Shown here: positions 7,481 through 14,246 of the stretch, piece by piece | Numbering within the stretch: position 1 is the first letter of the stretch | Layout: each line of letters begins with the position of its first letter | Program-made: the position numbers and the translations under genes | The notes under the pieces: generated by a model | Told to the model about the DNA's origin: nothing | Seen by the model: the letters and a program-made list of their open reading frames with translations, nothing else | Databases searched by the model: none | NCBI GenBank assembly: GCA_001418405.1 | Contig: LIQL01000180.1 | Span: 1 to 36,848, forward strand | Reading direction: 5' to 3' | From: Streptomyces diastatochromogenes | GTDB taxonomy: Bacteria; Actinomycetota; Actinomycetes; Streptomycetales; Streptomycetaceae | Length of the DNA stretch: 36,848 nt

Positions 7481-8953
7481 GTGACCATGACTGCAGGGAC
7501 CGCCGGCGCCGCGCACACGCAGCGCATCCGCGAGTTCAAGATGCCCGACGTGGGCGAGGGCCTGACCGAGGCCGAGATCCTCAAGTGGTACGTCAAGGCC
7601 GGTGACACCGTTGCCGACGGCCAGGTCGTGTGCGAGGTCGAGACGGCCAAGGCCGCCGTGGAACTGCCCATCCCCTACGACGGGGTGGTGCACGCGCTCC
7701 ACTTCGACGAGGGCACCACCGTCGATGTCGGCACCGTGATCATCGCGGTCGACACCGACCCGGGCGCCGGTCCCGTCGGGGAGGCCCCCGGTGAGGCCGC
7801 GGCGCCCGCCGAGGAGGACGACGCCGAACCGCAGGGCCGGCAGGCGGTGCTGGTCGGCTACGGCGCCGCGCCGTCCTCGACCAAGCGCCGGGCGCGCAAG
7901 CAGCAGCCGGGGGTGCCGGCCCAGTCGGAGCCGGTGACCGCCGGGCTCCAGGCCGAGCTCAACGGGCACAGCGCGCCGGCGCCGGCCGCCACTCCGGTGG
8001 CCGTGCCCGTGGCGCCGGCGGCGCCCGCCGCCGTCGTTCCGGCCGCGGAGCGTCCGCTGGCCAAGCCGCCGGTCCGCAAGCTCGCCAAGGACCTCGGCAT
8101 CGACCTGGCAACGGTCGTCCCGACCGGGCCGGGCGGCGTCGTCACCCGCGACGACGTCTACGCGGCAGCCGCACCGGCCGAGACAGCGGTGCCGGCCGCC
8201 CCCGAGGTGGCCGTCCCGACGGCGGTTGCCCCGGTCGCCGCCTTCGACGCCGCGCGCGAGCGTCGGGTGCCGGTCAAGGGCGTGCGCAAGGCCACCGCCC
8301 AGGCGATGGTCGCCAGTGCCTTCACCGCGCCGCACGTCACGGAGTTCATCACCGTCGACGTGACCCGCACGATGAAGCTCGTCCAGGAGCTGAAGCAGGA
8401 CCCGGATCTGGCCGGGCTGCGGGTCAATCCGCTGCTGTTGGTGGCCAAGGCGTTCCTGGTCGCCATCAAGCGGCACCCGGAGGTCAACGCCGCCTGGGAC
8501 GAGGCGACTCAGGAGATCGTCTACAAGGACTACGTCAACCTCGGGATTGCCGCGGCCACTCCGCGCGGCCTGCTCGTCCCGAACATCAAGGACGCGGGGG
8601 CCAAGACGCTTCCCCAGCTCGCCACGGAACTGGGCGAGCTGGTGGCCACCGCCCGCGAGGGCAAGACCTCACCGGCGGCGATGTCCGGCGGTACGGTCAC
8701 CATCACCAACGTCGGCGTCTTCGGCGTCGACACCGGCACTCCGATCCTCAACCCGGGGGAGTCGGCGATCCTCGCGGTCGGTGCGATCAAGCTCCAGCCG
8801 TGGGTCCACAAGGGCAAGGTCAAGCCGCGCCACGTCACGACCCTCGCCCTCTCCTTCGACCACCGGTTGATCGACGGCGAGTTGGGCTCCAAGCTGCTCG
8901 CGGACATCGCGGCGATCCTGGAGCGGCCCAAGCGGCTGATCACCTGGGGCTGA
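7481..8953 (+). CDS. bkdC: Dihydrolipoamide acyltransferase E2 of branched-chain 2-oxoacid dehydrogenase
   Basis: A 490-residue E2 core enzyme with the classical order: one lipoyl domain (about 16-90, lipoyl lysine K57 in VETAKAAVE), an Ala/Pro-rich swinging linker, a peripheral-subunit-binding domain (about 184-225, PPVRKLAKDLGIDL to GGVVTRDDVY), a second flexible linker and the catalytic domain (about 260-490) with the active-site histidine in DHRLIDG (H461). GTG at 7481 lies 5 bases behind GGAG; ATG at 7487 is the alternative. No E3 (lipoamide dehydrogenase) gene is present, so E3 must be shared from elsewhere, as is usual. The parS pair immediately downstream forms a hairpin that probably ends the operon. 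Confidence 0.94.
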   Translation: MTMTAGTAGAAHTQRIREFKMPDVGEGLTEAEILKWYVKAGDTVADGQVVCEVETAKAAVELPIPYDGVVHALHFDEGTTVDVGTVIIAVDTDPGAGPVGEAPGEAAAPAEEDDAEPQGRQAVLVGYGAAPSSTKRRARKQQPGVPAQSEPVTAGLQAELNGHSAPAPAATPVAVPVAPAAPAAVVPAAERPLAKPPVRKLAKDLGIDLATVVPTGPGGVVTRDDVYAAAAPAETAVPAAPEVAVPTAVAPVAAFDAARERRVPVKGVRKATAQAMVASAFTAPHVTEFITVDVTRTMKLVQELKQDPDLAGLRVNPLLLVAKAFLVAIKRHPEVNAAWDEATQEIVYKDYVNLGIAAATPRGLLVPNIKDAGAKTLPQLATELGELVATAREGKTSPAAMSGGTVTITNVGVFGVDTGTPILNPGESAILAVGAIKLQPWVHKGKVKPRHVTTLALSFDHRLIDGELGSKLLADIAAILERPKRLITWG

Positions 8954-9005
8954 GTCGGCCGGACTGATCGTCCGGGGCGGGAGTCCGGGACGACGGTGGG
9001 GCGGT

Positions 9006-9019
9006 GTTTCACGTGAAAC
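9006..9019. other. parS: parS site 1 (ParB binding)
   Basis: Exact 14-bp palindrome GTTTCACGTGAAAC, the consensus ParB-binding site of Streptomyces. It is one of 13 in this window and pairs with the copy 23 bp downstream. Confidence 0.95.
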
Positions 9020-9028
9020 GGTCGGTGC

Positions 9029-9042
9029 GTTTCACGTGAAAC
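9029..9042. other. parS: parS site 2 (ParB binding)
   Basis: Exact GTTTCACGTGAAAC, the second half of the hairpin after bkdC. Confidence 0.95.
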
Positions 9043-9060
9043 ACCGCCCTTGGTCGTTGC

Positions 9061-9237
9061 TCAGCCGCGGATGAGGTCGACCACGCGGCTGAGGTGCGCC
9101 ACCGGGCCGGTCGGGGCGGACGGGTCGACCGGCGCCGCGCTGCGGGCCAGTGCGGCGCCGGCCCACACGGTGGCGACGATCAGGGCCAGTGCGACGGCGT
9201 TGCGCGCACGGTGGCCGGTGTGCGTCCTGGACTGCAT
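9061..9237 (-). CDS. Small membrane or secreted protein, 58 residues
   Basis: A short frame starting MQSRTHTGHRAR with a basic N-terminus followed by one hydrophobic segment (NAVALALIVATVWAGAALA) and a short Pro/Ser-containing tail ending SRVVDLIRG. It looks like a single-pass membrane protein or an uncleaved signal peptide. ATG at 9237 has GGGGAG seven bases upstream; the longer form from 9291 lacks support. I do not recognise the family. It is divergent from the GNAT-Nudix gene and converges on bkdC across the parS hairpin. Confidence 0.6.
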   Translation of the reverse strand: MQSRTHTGHRARNAVALALIVATVWAGAALARSAAPVDPSAPTGPVAHLSRVVDLIRG

Positions 9238-9441
9238 GGTCAACTCCCCTTGTACGGGTGCCTTATCGGTTCCGTGTCTCCATTCACCCATGGGAATGCG
9301 GCCGTTCCGTACGCGTCAGGTACGGACTCGCGTACGCCTTGAGTCGGACCGCGGGTCCCCCTCGGGTCCCCCTTTCGAGCGGGGCGGTCCTCGACCGGAA
9401 AGGGTTTGCCGCCGGCCGTCCGGCTCCTTACGGTCGGCGAA

Positions 9442-10293
9442 ATGAGCAGTCACACGGTCATTCGGCGCTATCGGGACGCGGATCAGGACGCGGTCTGCGA
9501 CCTGTGGTCCAGGGCGTCGAAGCAGGCGCATCCGTTCATCGAGGGAGAAGGGGAGGGGGAGCGGGCCCGGATCCTCCGCGAGGTGCATCTCGTCCGGGCG
9601 GAGAACTGGGTCGCCGAGCGCGACGGGGCCGTCATCGGCGTGCTGGGACTCCGGGCCGGGGACGACGCCGGGGCGGAGATCGACGGGTTGTTCGTGGTGC
9701 CGGAGGCACAGGGCGCCGGGACCGGCCGGGAGCTGGTGGAGCATGCGGCCGCGCGGTACGGCGCGCTGACCCTGGAGGTCTTCGAGGAGAACGCCCGGGC
9801 CCGGCGGTTCTCCGCCCACCTGGGCTTCACCGAGCGCGGGCGGCGGATCGACGACCAGACCGGCCATCCGCTGATCGCCGCGGAGCGGGAAGCGCCGCTG
9901 CGGTCGGTGTCGTGGCTCCACGTGCGGGACGGCCGGCTGCTGAGCGTGCGGACGCGGGGGAACGACACCTTCTACCTCCCGGGTGGCAAGTACGAACCGG
10001 GGGAGACGGCACGCGAGGCGCTCTCCCGGGAGCTCTCGGAGGAACTCGGCCTGCGCATCCCGGCCGCGGAGCTCTCCGAGGCGTTCGTCGTCCACGACGT
10101 GGCGCACGGCAAGAACGGTCGGCGGCTGCACATGACCTGCTTCACCGGCGGCCCCCAGGACATCGTGCCGGCCCCCGGCCGGGAGATCGCCGAGTACGCG
10201 TGGTTCGACCGCCAGGAGTCGTCCGCGCGCTGCGCACCGGCCCACCGGCAGGTGGTGGACCGCCTGGTCGCGCAGGGGCGGATGTCGGCCTGA
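9442..10293 (+). CDS. GNAT acetyltransferase - Nudix hydrolase fusion
   Basis: A 283-residue protein joining two enzymes. Residues about 6-150 form a GNAT domain: the acetyl-CoA loop is in LFVVPEAQGAGTGRELVEHA (84-102), followed by EVFEENARARRFSAHLGF, the usual motif near the C-terminus of the fold. Residues about 155-283 form a Nudix domain with a complete Nudix box at 182-204 (G182, E188, R196-E197, E200-E201, G203). It probably acetylates one small molecule and hydrolyses a nucleoside-diphosphate-linked one; substrates are not evident. The start is taken at ATG 9442, where the GNAT match begins, although the ribosome site is weak; TTG 9406 would add 12 residues. A hairpin follows the stop. 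Confidence 0.88.
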   Translation: MSSHTVIRRYRDADQDAVCDLWSRASKQAHPFIEGEGEGERARILREVHLVRAENWVAERDGAVIGVLGLRAGDDAGAEIDGLFVVPEAQGAGTGRELVEHAAARYGALTLEVFEENARARRFSAHLGFTERGRRIDDQTGHPLIAAEREAPLRSVSWLHVRDGRLLSVRTRGNDTFYLPGGKYEPGETAREALSRELSEELGLRIPAAELSEAFVVHDVAHGKNGRRLHMTCFTGGPQDIVPAPGREIAEYAWFDRQESSARCAPAHRQVVDRLVAQGRMSA

Positions 10294-10299
10294 GGAGAC

Positions 10300-10334
10300 G
10301 GTCGGCCGGCGCTCCGAAACAGCCCCGGCCGACC
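10300..10334 (+). terminator. Hairpin after the GNAT-Nudix gene
   Basis: GGTCGGCCGG (10300-10309) and CCGGCCGACC (10325-10334) form a perfect 10-bp stem with a 15-base loop, 7 bases after the stop codon. There is no U run. Confidence 0.65.
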
Positions 10335-10375
10335 CCGCATAACGCCTCCTACCAGGGCAAATATCTCGTTGATCG

Positions 10376-10417
10376 TCCGCATTGCGGAATGCCGTACCGG
10401 TCGCATACTTGTTGTAT
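10376..10417. promoter_or_regulatory. Two dyads upstream of the GntR gene (candidate autoregulatory operators)
   Basis: TCCGCA-T-TGCGGA (10376-10388) is a perfect inverted repeat, and ATAC-TTGTT-GTAT (10405-10417) is a second, AT-rich one. Both lie within 55 bases of the GntR start at 10431. TATCTA (10415-10420) fits a -10 box placed so that transcription begins at or near the ATG; no ribosome site is present, which supports a leaderless message. GntR/FadR-type regulators usually bind short dyads over their own promoter. Confidence 0.5.
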
Positions 10418-10430
10418 CTATCCTGTGCGC

Positions 10431-11123
10431 ATGCCATCAGCGTCCCTGTCCACCGTCCCCACGAGGGAGACCGGTCCCGTTCCCGCCAAACAGCCACCCG
10501 CTGCCGAGCGGGTCTACACCCACATCAAGGACGCCGTCCTGGAGCGCCGCTACGAGGGCGGGATGCTGCTCACCGAAGGGGAGCTCGCCGACGCGGTGGG
10601 CGTCTCCCGCACCCCGGTGCGGGAGGCACTGCTGCGGCTGGAGGTGGAAGGGCTGATCAAGCTCTACCCGAAGAAGGGCGCGCTGGTCCTTCCGGTCTCC
10701 GCGCAGGAGATCGCCGATGTCGTCGAGACCAGGCTGCTGGTGGAGAAGCACGCCGCGGCCAAGGCCGTGCCCGCCGGCGCCGCCCTGATCAACGAGTTGA
10801 GCGAACTGGTCGAGACGATGCGGGAGCAGGCCGCGGCGGGCGACCTGGCCGCCGTGTCGATCACCGACCGGGCCTTCCACGCCGCCATCGTGCGCAGCGC
10901 CGGCAACCAGATCCTGGACCGACTCTACGAGCAGCTGCGCGACCGGCAACTGCGGATGGGCGTCGCGGTGATGCACGCCCACCCCGACCGGATCGCCAAG
11001 AACATCACCGAACACACCGAGATCCTGGAGGCCCTGCGGGCCGGCGACGCCGAAGCCGCCACCGACGCCGTACAGCGGCACGTCAGCTGGGTCCGCAACC
11101 TCGCGCAGGGGAACGAGCGATGA
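10431..11123 (+). CDS. GntR-family (FCD subfamily) transcription regulator
   Basis: A 230-residue regulator of the FadR/VanR type. The N-terminal winged helix-turn-helix spans about residues 25-90 (ERVYTHIKDAVLERRYEGG, ELADAVGVSRTPVREALLRLE, then KLYPKKGALV). The C-terminal all-helical FCD ligand domain spans about 95-222, with the conserved D-x-x-F-H (DRAFHAAIV) and late histidines (EHTEIL, QRHVSW) that bind metal or a carboxylate ligand. The ATG at 10431 has no ribosome site and follows a -10-like TATCTA, suggesting a leaderless transcript. Its stop overlaps the start of the MFS gene (ATGA), so it very likely controls that transporter in response to the transported compound. Confidence 0.92.
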   Translation: MPSASLSTVPTRETGPVPAKQPPAAERVYTHIKDAVLERRYEGGMLLTEGELADAVGVSRTPVREALLRLEVEGLIKLYPKKGALVLPVSAQEIADVVETRLLVEKHAAAKAVPAGAALINELSELVETMREQAAAGDLAAVSITDRAFHAAIVRSAGNQILDRLYEQLRDRQLRMGVAVMHAHPDRIAKNITEHTEILEALRAGDAEAATDAVQRHVSWVRNLAQGNER

Positions 11124-12493
11124 GCGGGCGTACCGACGGTGCTGCCGGCAGCGACAGTTCCACCGGTGGTGGCATAGGCGGCATAGGCGGGGGCGGCGTC
11201 CGGCTGCTTCCCTCGGACCCGCCCGGCGGCCGGAAGGCCGTGGCCGTATGGGGCATCGGCGTCGCCGTCTACTTCGTCGCGATCACCTACCGCACCAGCC
11301 TCGGCGTGGCCGGCCTGGACGCCGCCCACCGTTTCCACATCAACGCCTCCGCGCTGTCCACCTTCTCGATCCTTCAGCTGCTGGTCTACGCGGGCATGCA
11401 GATACCCGTCGGCCTGCTGGTCGACCGGCTGGGCGCGAAGAAGGTCCTGACCATCGGCGTGGTGCTCTACACCGCGGGCCAGTTCGGCTTCGCGTTCTCG
11501 GACTCGTACGGCATGGCGCTCGGCTCGCGGGCGCTGCTGGGCTGTGGTGACGCGATGACCTTCATCAGCGTGCTGCGGCTCGGCTCCCGCTGGTTCCCGG
11601 CCCGTCGCGGCCCGATGATCGCGCAGATCGCCGCCCTGGTCGGCATGGCGGGCAACCTGATCTCCACCCTCGTCCTGGCCCGCCTGCTGCACACCTTCGG
11701 CTGGACGACGACCTTCGCCGCCAGCGCCCTGGGCGGCATCGTCGTGCTGGCCCTGCTGCTCCTCTTCCTCAAGGACCACCCCGAGGGCTTCGCCCCGCCG
11801 CCGGCGTCCCGCGAGCACAGCGGTGCCGCGTTCATCCGCGGCCAGATCGCGGCCGCCTGGCGCGAGCCCGGCACCCGGCTGGGCATGTGGGTGCACTTCA
11901 CCACCCAGTTCCCGGCGATGGTCTTCCTGCTGCTGTGGGGCCTGCCGTTCCTCGTGGAGGCGCAGGGCCTCTCCCGCGGCACGGCCGGTGAACTGCTGAC
12001 CCTCGTGGTGCTCTCCAACATGGCCGTCGGCCTGGTCTACGGCCAGATCATCGCGCGTCACCACGCGGCGCGGATGCCGCTGGCGCTGGGCACCGTCGCG
12101 GCCACCGCCCTGCTGTGGGCGCTCACCCTGTGCTGGCCGGCCGCGCACGCGCCCATGGCGCTGCTGGTCGTGCTCTGTGCGGTGCTGGGTGCCTGTGGCC
12201 CCGCGTCGATGATCGGTTTCGACTTCGCCCGGCCGGCCAATCCGCCGGAGCGCCAGGGCACCGCGTCCGGCATCGTCAACATGGGCGGCTTCACCGCCTC
12301 GATGACCACGCTGCTCGCGGTCGGCGTCCTGCTCGACGCCACCGGCGACAACTACCGGATCGCCTTCGCCTCGGTCTTCGTCCTGGAGGCGCTCGGCATC
12401 TCGCAGATCCTCCGGCTACGTCGGCGTGCGGCACGGCGCGAACGGGAACGGTTGGTGGTCAGCAGGGTCGAGGCCGTTCACGTCCCGGCCTGA
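11120..12493 (+). CDS. MFS transporter, GntR-linked
   Basis: A 457-residue major facilitator with about 12 hydrophobic helices, beginning at AVAVWGIGVAVYFVAITYRTSLG. Between helices 2 and 3 stands GLLVDRLGAKKVLTIG, the MFS signature loop (G-x-x-x-D-R-x-G-x-R/K). A cytoplasmic loop FLKDHPEGFAPPP follows helix 6. The 35-residue N-terminus is Gly/Ser-rich (GGGIGGIGGGG). ATG at 11120 overlaps the GntR stop by the four-base ATGA, so translation is coupled. The substrate is unknown; many FCD-type regulators respond to organic or sugar acids, making an acid transporter a reasonable guess only. The 3' end overlaps the tail of the minus-strand NACHT remnant by 35 bases. Confidence 0.9.
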   Translation: MSGRTDGAAGSDSSTGGGIGGIGGGGVRLLPSDPPGGRKAVAVWGIGVAVYFVAITYRTSLGVAGLDAAHRFHINASALSTFSILQLLVYAGMQIPVGLLVDRLGAKKVLTIGVVLYTAGQFGFAFSDSYGMALGSRALLGCGDAMTFISVLRLGSRWFPARRGPMIAQIAALVGMAGNLISTLVLARLLHTFGWTTTFAASALGGIVVLALLLLFLKDHPEGFAPPPASREHSGAAFIRGQIAAAWREPGTRLGMWVHFTTQFPAMVFLLLWGLPFLVEAQGLSRGTAGELLTLVVLSNMAVGLVYGQIIARHHAARMPLALGTVAATALLWALTLCWPAAHAPMALLVVLCAVLGACGPASMIGFDFARPANPPERQGTASGIVNMGGFTASMTTLLAVGVLLDATGDNYRIAFASVFVLEALGISQILRLRRRAARRERERLVVSRVEAVHVPA

Positions 12494-12680
12494 GGACGGC
12501 GAGGACGAAGAGCAACACGATCAGGCTCAACAGCGTGGTCAGAGCCCGTGCCAGGGGGCTGGCCTCGAACACGGCCAGGGTCGTCTTCCCCGCGCCTGGT
12601 GCGCCGAGCAGCACCAAGCGTGGGGTGCCCATCTCCCTTAATCGGTCCAGGAGTTGCCGGAGGGATCGGTGGAGATCGCC

Positions 12681-12694
12681 GTTTCACGTGAAAC
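12681..12694. other. parS: parS site 3 (array copy 1)
   Basis: Exact GTTTCACGTGAAAC. TCGCC before and GGCGA after extend it to a perfect 24-bp palindrome. First of four copies at 24-bp period. Confidence 0.95.
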
Positions 12695-12704
12695 GGCGAG
12701 GGGC

Positions 12705-12718
12705 GTTTCACGTGAAAC
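12705..12718. other. parS: parS site 4 (array copy 2)
   Basis: Exact GTTTCACGTGAAAC, 24 bp from the previous copy; the flanks do not extend the palindrome. Confidence 0.95.
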
Positions 12719-12728
12719 CGCGGCCTCT

Positions 12729-12742
12729 GTTTCACGTGAAAC
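12729..12742. other. parS: parS site 5 (array copy 3)
   Basis: Exact GTTTCACGTGAAAC, 24 bp from the previous copy. GCCTCT before and AGAGGC after extend it to a perfect 26-bp palindrome. Confidence 0.95.
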
Positions 12743-12752
12743 AGAGGCGTTC

Positions 12753-12766
12753 GTTTCACGTGAAAC
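12753..12766. other. parS: parS site 6 (array copy 4)
   Basis: Exact GTTTCACGTGAAAC, 24 bp from the previous copy, closing the array. Confidence 0.95.
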
Positions 12767-12985
12767 GGCTAATCCCTTGCGGATCGCCCAGTCGACGGGC
12801 AGCGGTGTGGGCAGATGGAGGCCGCGCTTACGGGTTTCCTCGCGCCACTGCTTGTGCACTGCCTGCTTCAGCGCTTCTGCCGCGGAACCGGTCGGGGTGG
12901 GCGTGACTGCCTGCGGCGGGTGGATGGTGATGGTGTGGCCTTGGTGGACGCTGCCCGCCGCGATGTTCTGCGCGGTGTTCCACAT

Positions 12986-13183
12986 CCCGCCGCTCCCCCG
13001 GCCCTCTTCGGCCCCGGGTCGGCCGTCCCCCGCCTTCACCGCTCCCTCCACCACGTCGCGCCCCTCGCAGCCGAAGCCTGCCGAGCCACGCTGCCCCAGC
13101 GAGCCCAGCGGCCCCTGAGTTCCTCGTGGGACGCCCCGTCCGGGTCACTGGTTCCTCTCGGGAGTGCCTGAGCGGCCCGGGCG
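12986..13183. other. Unassigned stretch upstream of the NACHT remnant
   Basis: About 200 bases between the remnant's start and the end of the isomerase-family gene. It contains the remnant's ribosome site (GGGGGAG, about 12993-12999). Frame 1 of the remnant stays open upstream for some 50 Gly-rich codons without convincing protein character. No other gene, terminator or repeat was found here. Confidence 0.4.
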
Positions 13184-14008
13184 TTACGGCGTGACGGCGA
13201 AGTTGTCGAGGATGGCGTGGGCGAGGTCCTGATCGCCGTCGATCTTGATCTGCTCGACCAGGGTCGCCGGCCGGACCCGTCCGCACGCCAGTTGGTGGAA
13301 GGCGTCCCAGTCCATGGTCAGCGTCACCGTCGGGCCGAGCGAGACGCTGCCGTCGATGGTGGCCTTCCCCTCGGCGTCGACCCGGACGGTCCGCATGAAC
13401 TCCACCGGGCCGCTGATGTCGAAGACAACCGTCGAACGGGCCGGCGCCTTGGCCCGTTTGGTGACGATCCCGGGCAGTGCCCGCACCAGCAGGTCGCGGG
13501 CCACCAGCGCACCCGCCGAGTCGAGGTTGCCGGGCTTGCCGAACACCCGGCGGAGGTCCTGCTCGTGCGCCCAGACATCGAACGCCCGCTGCTCCAGGAC
13601 GAATTCCAGGGTGCGCTCCTCGCCGAGCGGGCTGCGTACCACGGTGTCCGGTTGACGAGTCTCGTTCCGCAACTGCCGGGAGCGCCGGATGATGGTGTAT
13701 TCGAGCTCGCTGAGCATCTCCGGCGCGGTGTGGTGCCGGCGGACGTCCACCTGGACCTCCATCCGGCGGGCCGACTCGCTGCGCACGTGGTACAGGTCGC
13801 GGGGCAGCGTGTGGATCGGCCGGGGGTCGCCCAACATCTCGCATTCCAGGCCGATGACGTGGGAGACGATGTCGCGCACGGACCAACCTGGCAGGTCCGT
13901 CGCCCTGTTCCACTCGCCTTCGACGAGCGGCGTCACCAGCTCGGTTATCGCTTCTATGGAGTGCGTCCAGGCATCGATGGAGGACTGAAGGCTGGGATGG
14001 ACGGTCAC
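13184..14008 (-). CDS. Maleylpyruvate isomerase-family mycothiol-dependent enzyme
   Basis: A 274-residue protein of the MDMPI/DinB-like superfamily. The N-terminal four-helix domain has the family hallmark LPGWSVRDIVSHVIGLE with a metal-ligand histidine (H50), and further ligands are expected in FDVWAHEQDLR. The C-terminal SCP2-like domain (about 185-274) includes VVFDISGPVEFMRTVRV and TLTMDWDAFHQLACGR. Relatives use mycothiol, the actinobacterial thiol, for isomerisation or detoxification, but many have unknown substrates; no aromatic-degradation genes are nearby. GTG at 14008 follows AGGGGT. The gene stands alone, with 238 bases before the next gene. Confidence 0.85.
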   Translation of the reverse strand: MTVHPSLQSSIDAWTHSIEAITELVTPLVEGEWNRATDLPGWSVRDIVSHVIGLECEMLGDPRPIHTLPRDLYHVRSESARRMEVQVDVRRHHTAPEMLSELEYTIIRRSRQLRNETRQPDTVVRSPLGEERTLEFVLEQRAFDVWAHEQDLRRVFGKPGNLDSAGALVARDLLVRALPGIVTKRAKAPARSTVVFDISGPVEFMRTVRVDAEGKATIDGSVSLGPTVTLTMDWDAFHQLACGRVRPATLVEQIKIDGDQDLAHAILDNFAVTP

Positions 14009-14246
14009 GGGACCCCTCGAACGGTTCGTACGCGGGCTGCTGTCTGGCAGTTAAGTTACGCTGCGCACGGGCACCCCGGCAGTGCTTTCGGGTGACCATC
14101 GTAGGCGGATGTTTGACGGTCGGGCCGTTCGAAAGCGTTGCCGGTGGTACTGTGCGCGATTCGCCGCTCCCGATTGGTGCGGAGTCGGCGCGACCGGCCA
14201 ATTACCGCCCGGTAAGAGGGTTTTGGCCGGTACGTCCGGCGCGTCC

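Larger units (their letters stand above)
9001..9047. terminator. Hairpin made of two parS sites after bkdC
   Basis: GCGGT-parS (9001-9019) is the exact reverse complement of parS-ACCGC (9029-9047), giving a 19-bp stem with a 9-base loop. It lies between the converging bkdC and small membrane-protein genes, so it probably works as a two-way terminator while also holding two ParB sites. Each half is itself palindromic, so other foldings are possible. Confidence 0.65.
12459..12985 (-). pseudogene. Decayed NACHT/STAND NTPase gene interrupted by a parS array
   Basis: Two frames together look like the front of an actinobacterial NLR-like NTPase. Frame 1 starts at ATG 12985 behind GGGGGAG: MWNTAQNIAAGSVHQGHTI, then QAVHKQWREE and LHLPTPLPVDWA, phrases that typically precede a NACHT domain. 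It then runs through four parS sites (read as VSRET plus three residues, four times) and stops at 12638. A second frame, just past the array, reads LRQLLDRLREMG then PRLVLLGAPGAGKTTLAV, a full Walker A motif (P-loop), and continues to a hydrophobic segment TTLLSLIVLLFVLAVL and a stop at 12459. No Walker B or sensor part follows, so most of the protein is missing. An internal deletion joining the P-loop to a C-terminal membrane segment is a possible history. It may still express a 115-residue peptide. Confidence 0.6.

Noticed and set aside
6431..8476. Minus-strand open frame of 681 codons across bkdB-bkdC
   Set aside because: Shadow of the E1 beta and E2 genes, whose catalytic and lipoyl motifs are intact; the antisense product is Asp/Gly/Arg/His-rich and unrelated to any family.
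12681..12766. parS array considered as a CRISPR array
   Set aside because: Repeats are 14-bp perfect palindromes matching the ParB site, the spacers are only 10 bp, and no cas genes are near.
12115..12906. Plus-strand open frame containing repeated FHVK words
   Set aside because: It is a shadow of the MFS gene joined to a translation of the parS array in another frame.
14009..14246. Possible small gene in the gap before the LURP-one-like gene
   Set aside because: Open frames there lack start signals or are shadows; no homology-like motif was seen.
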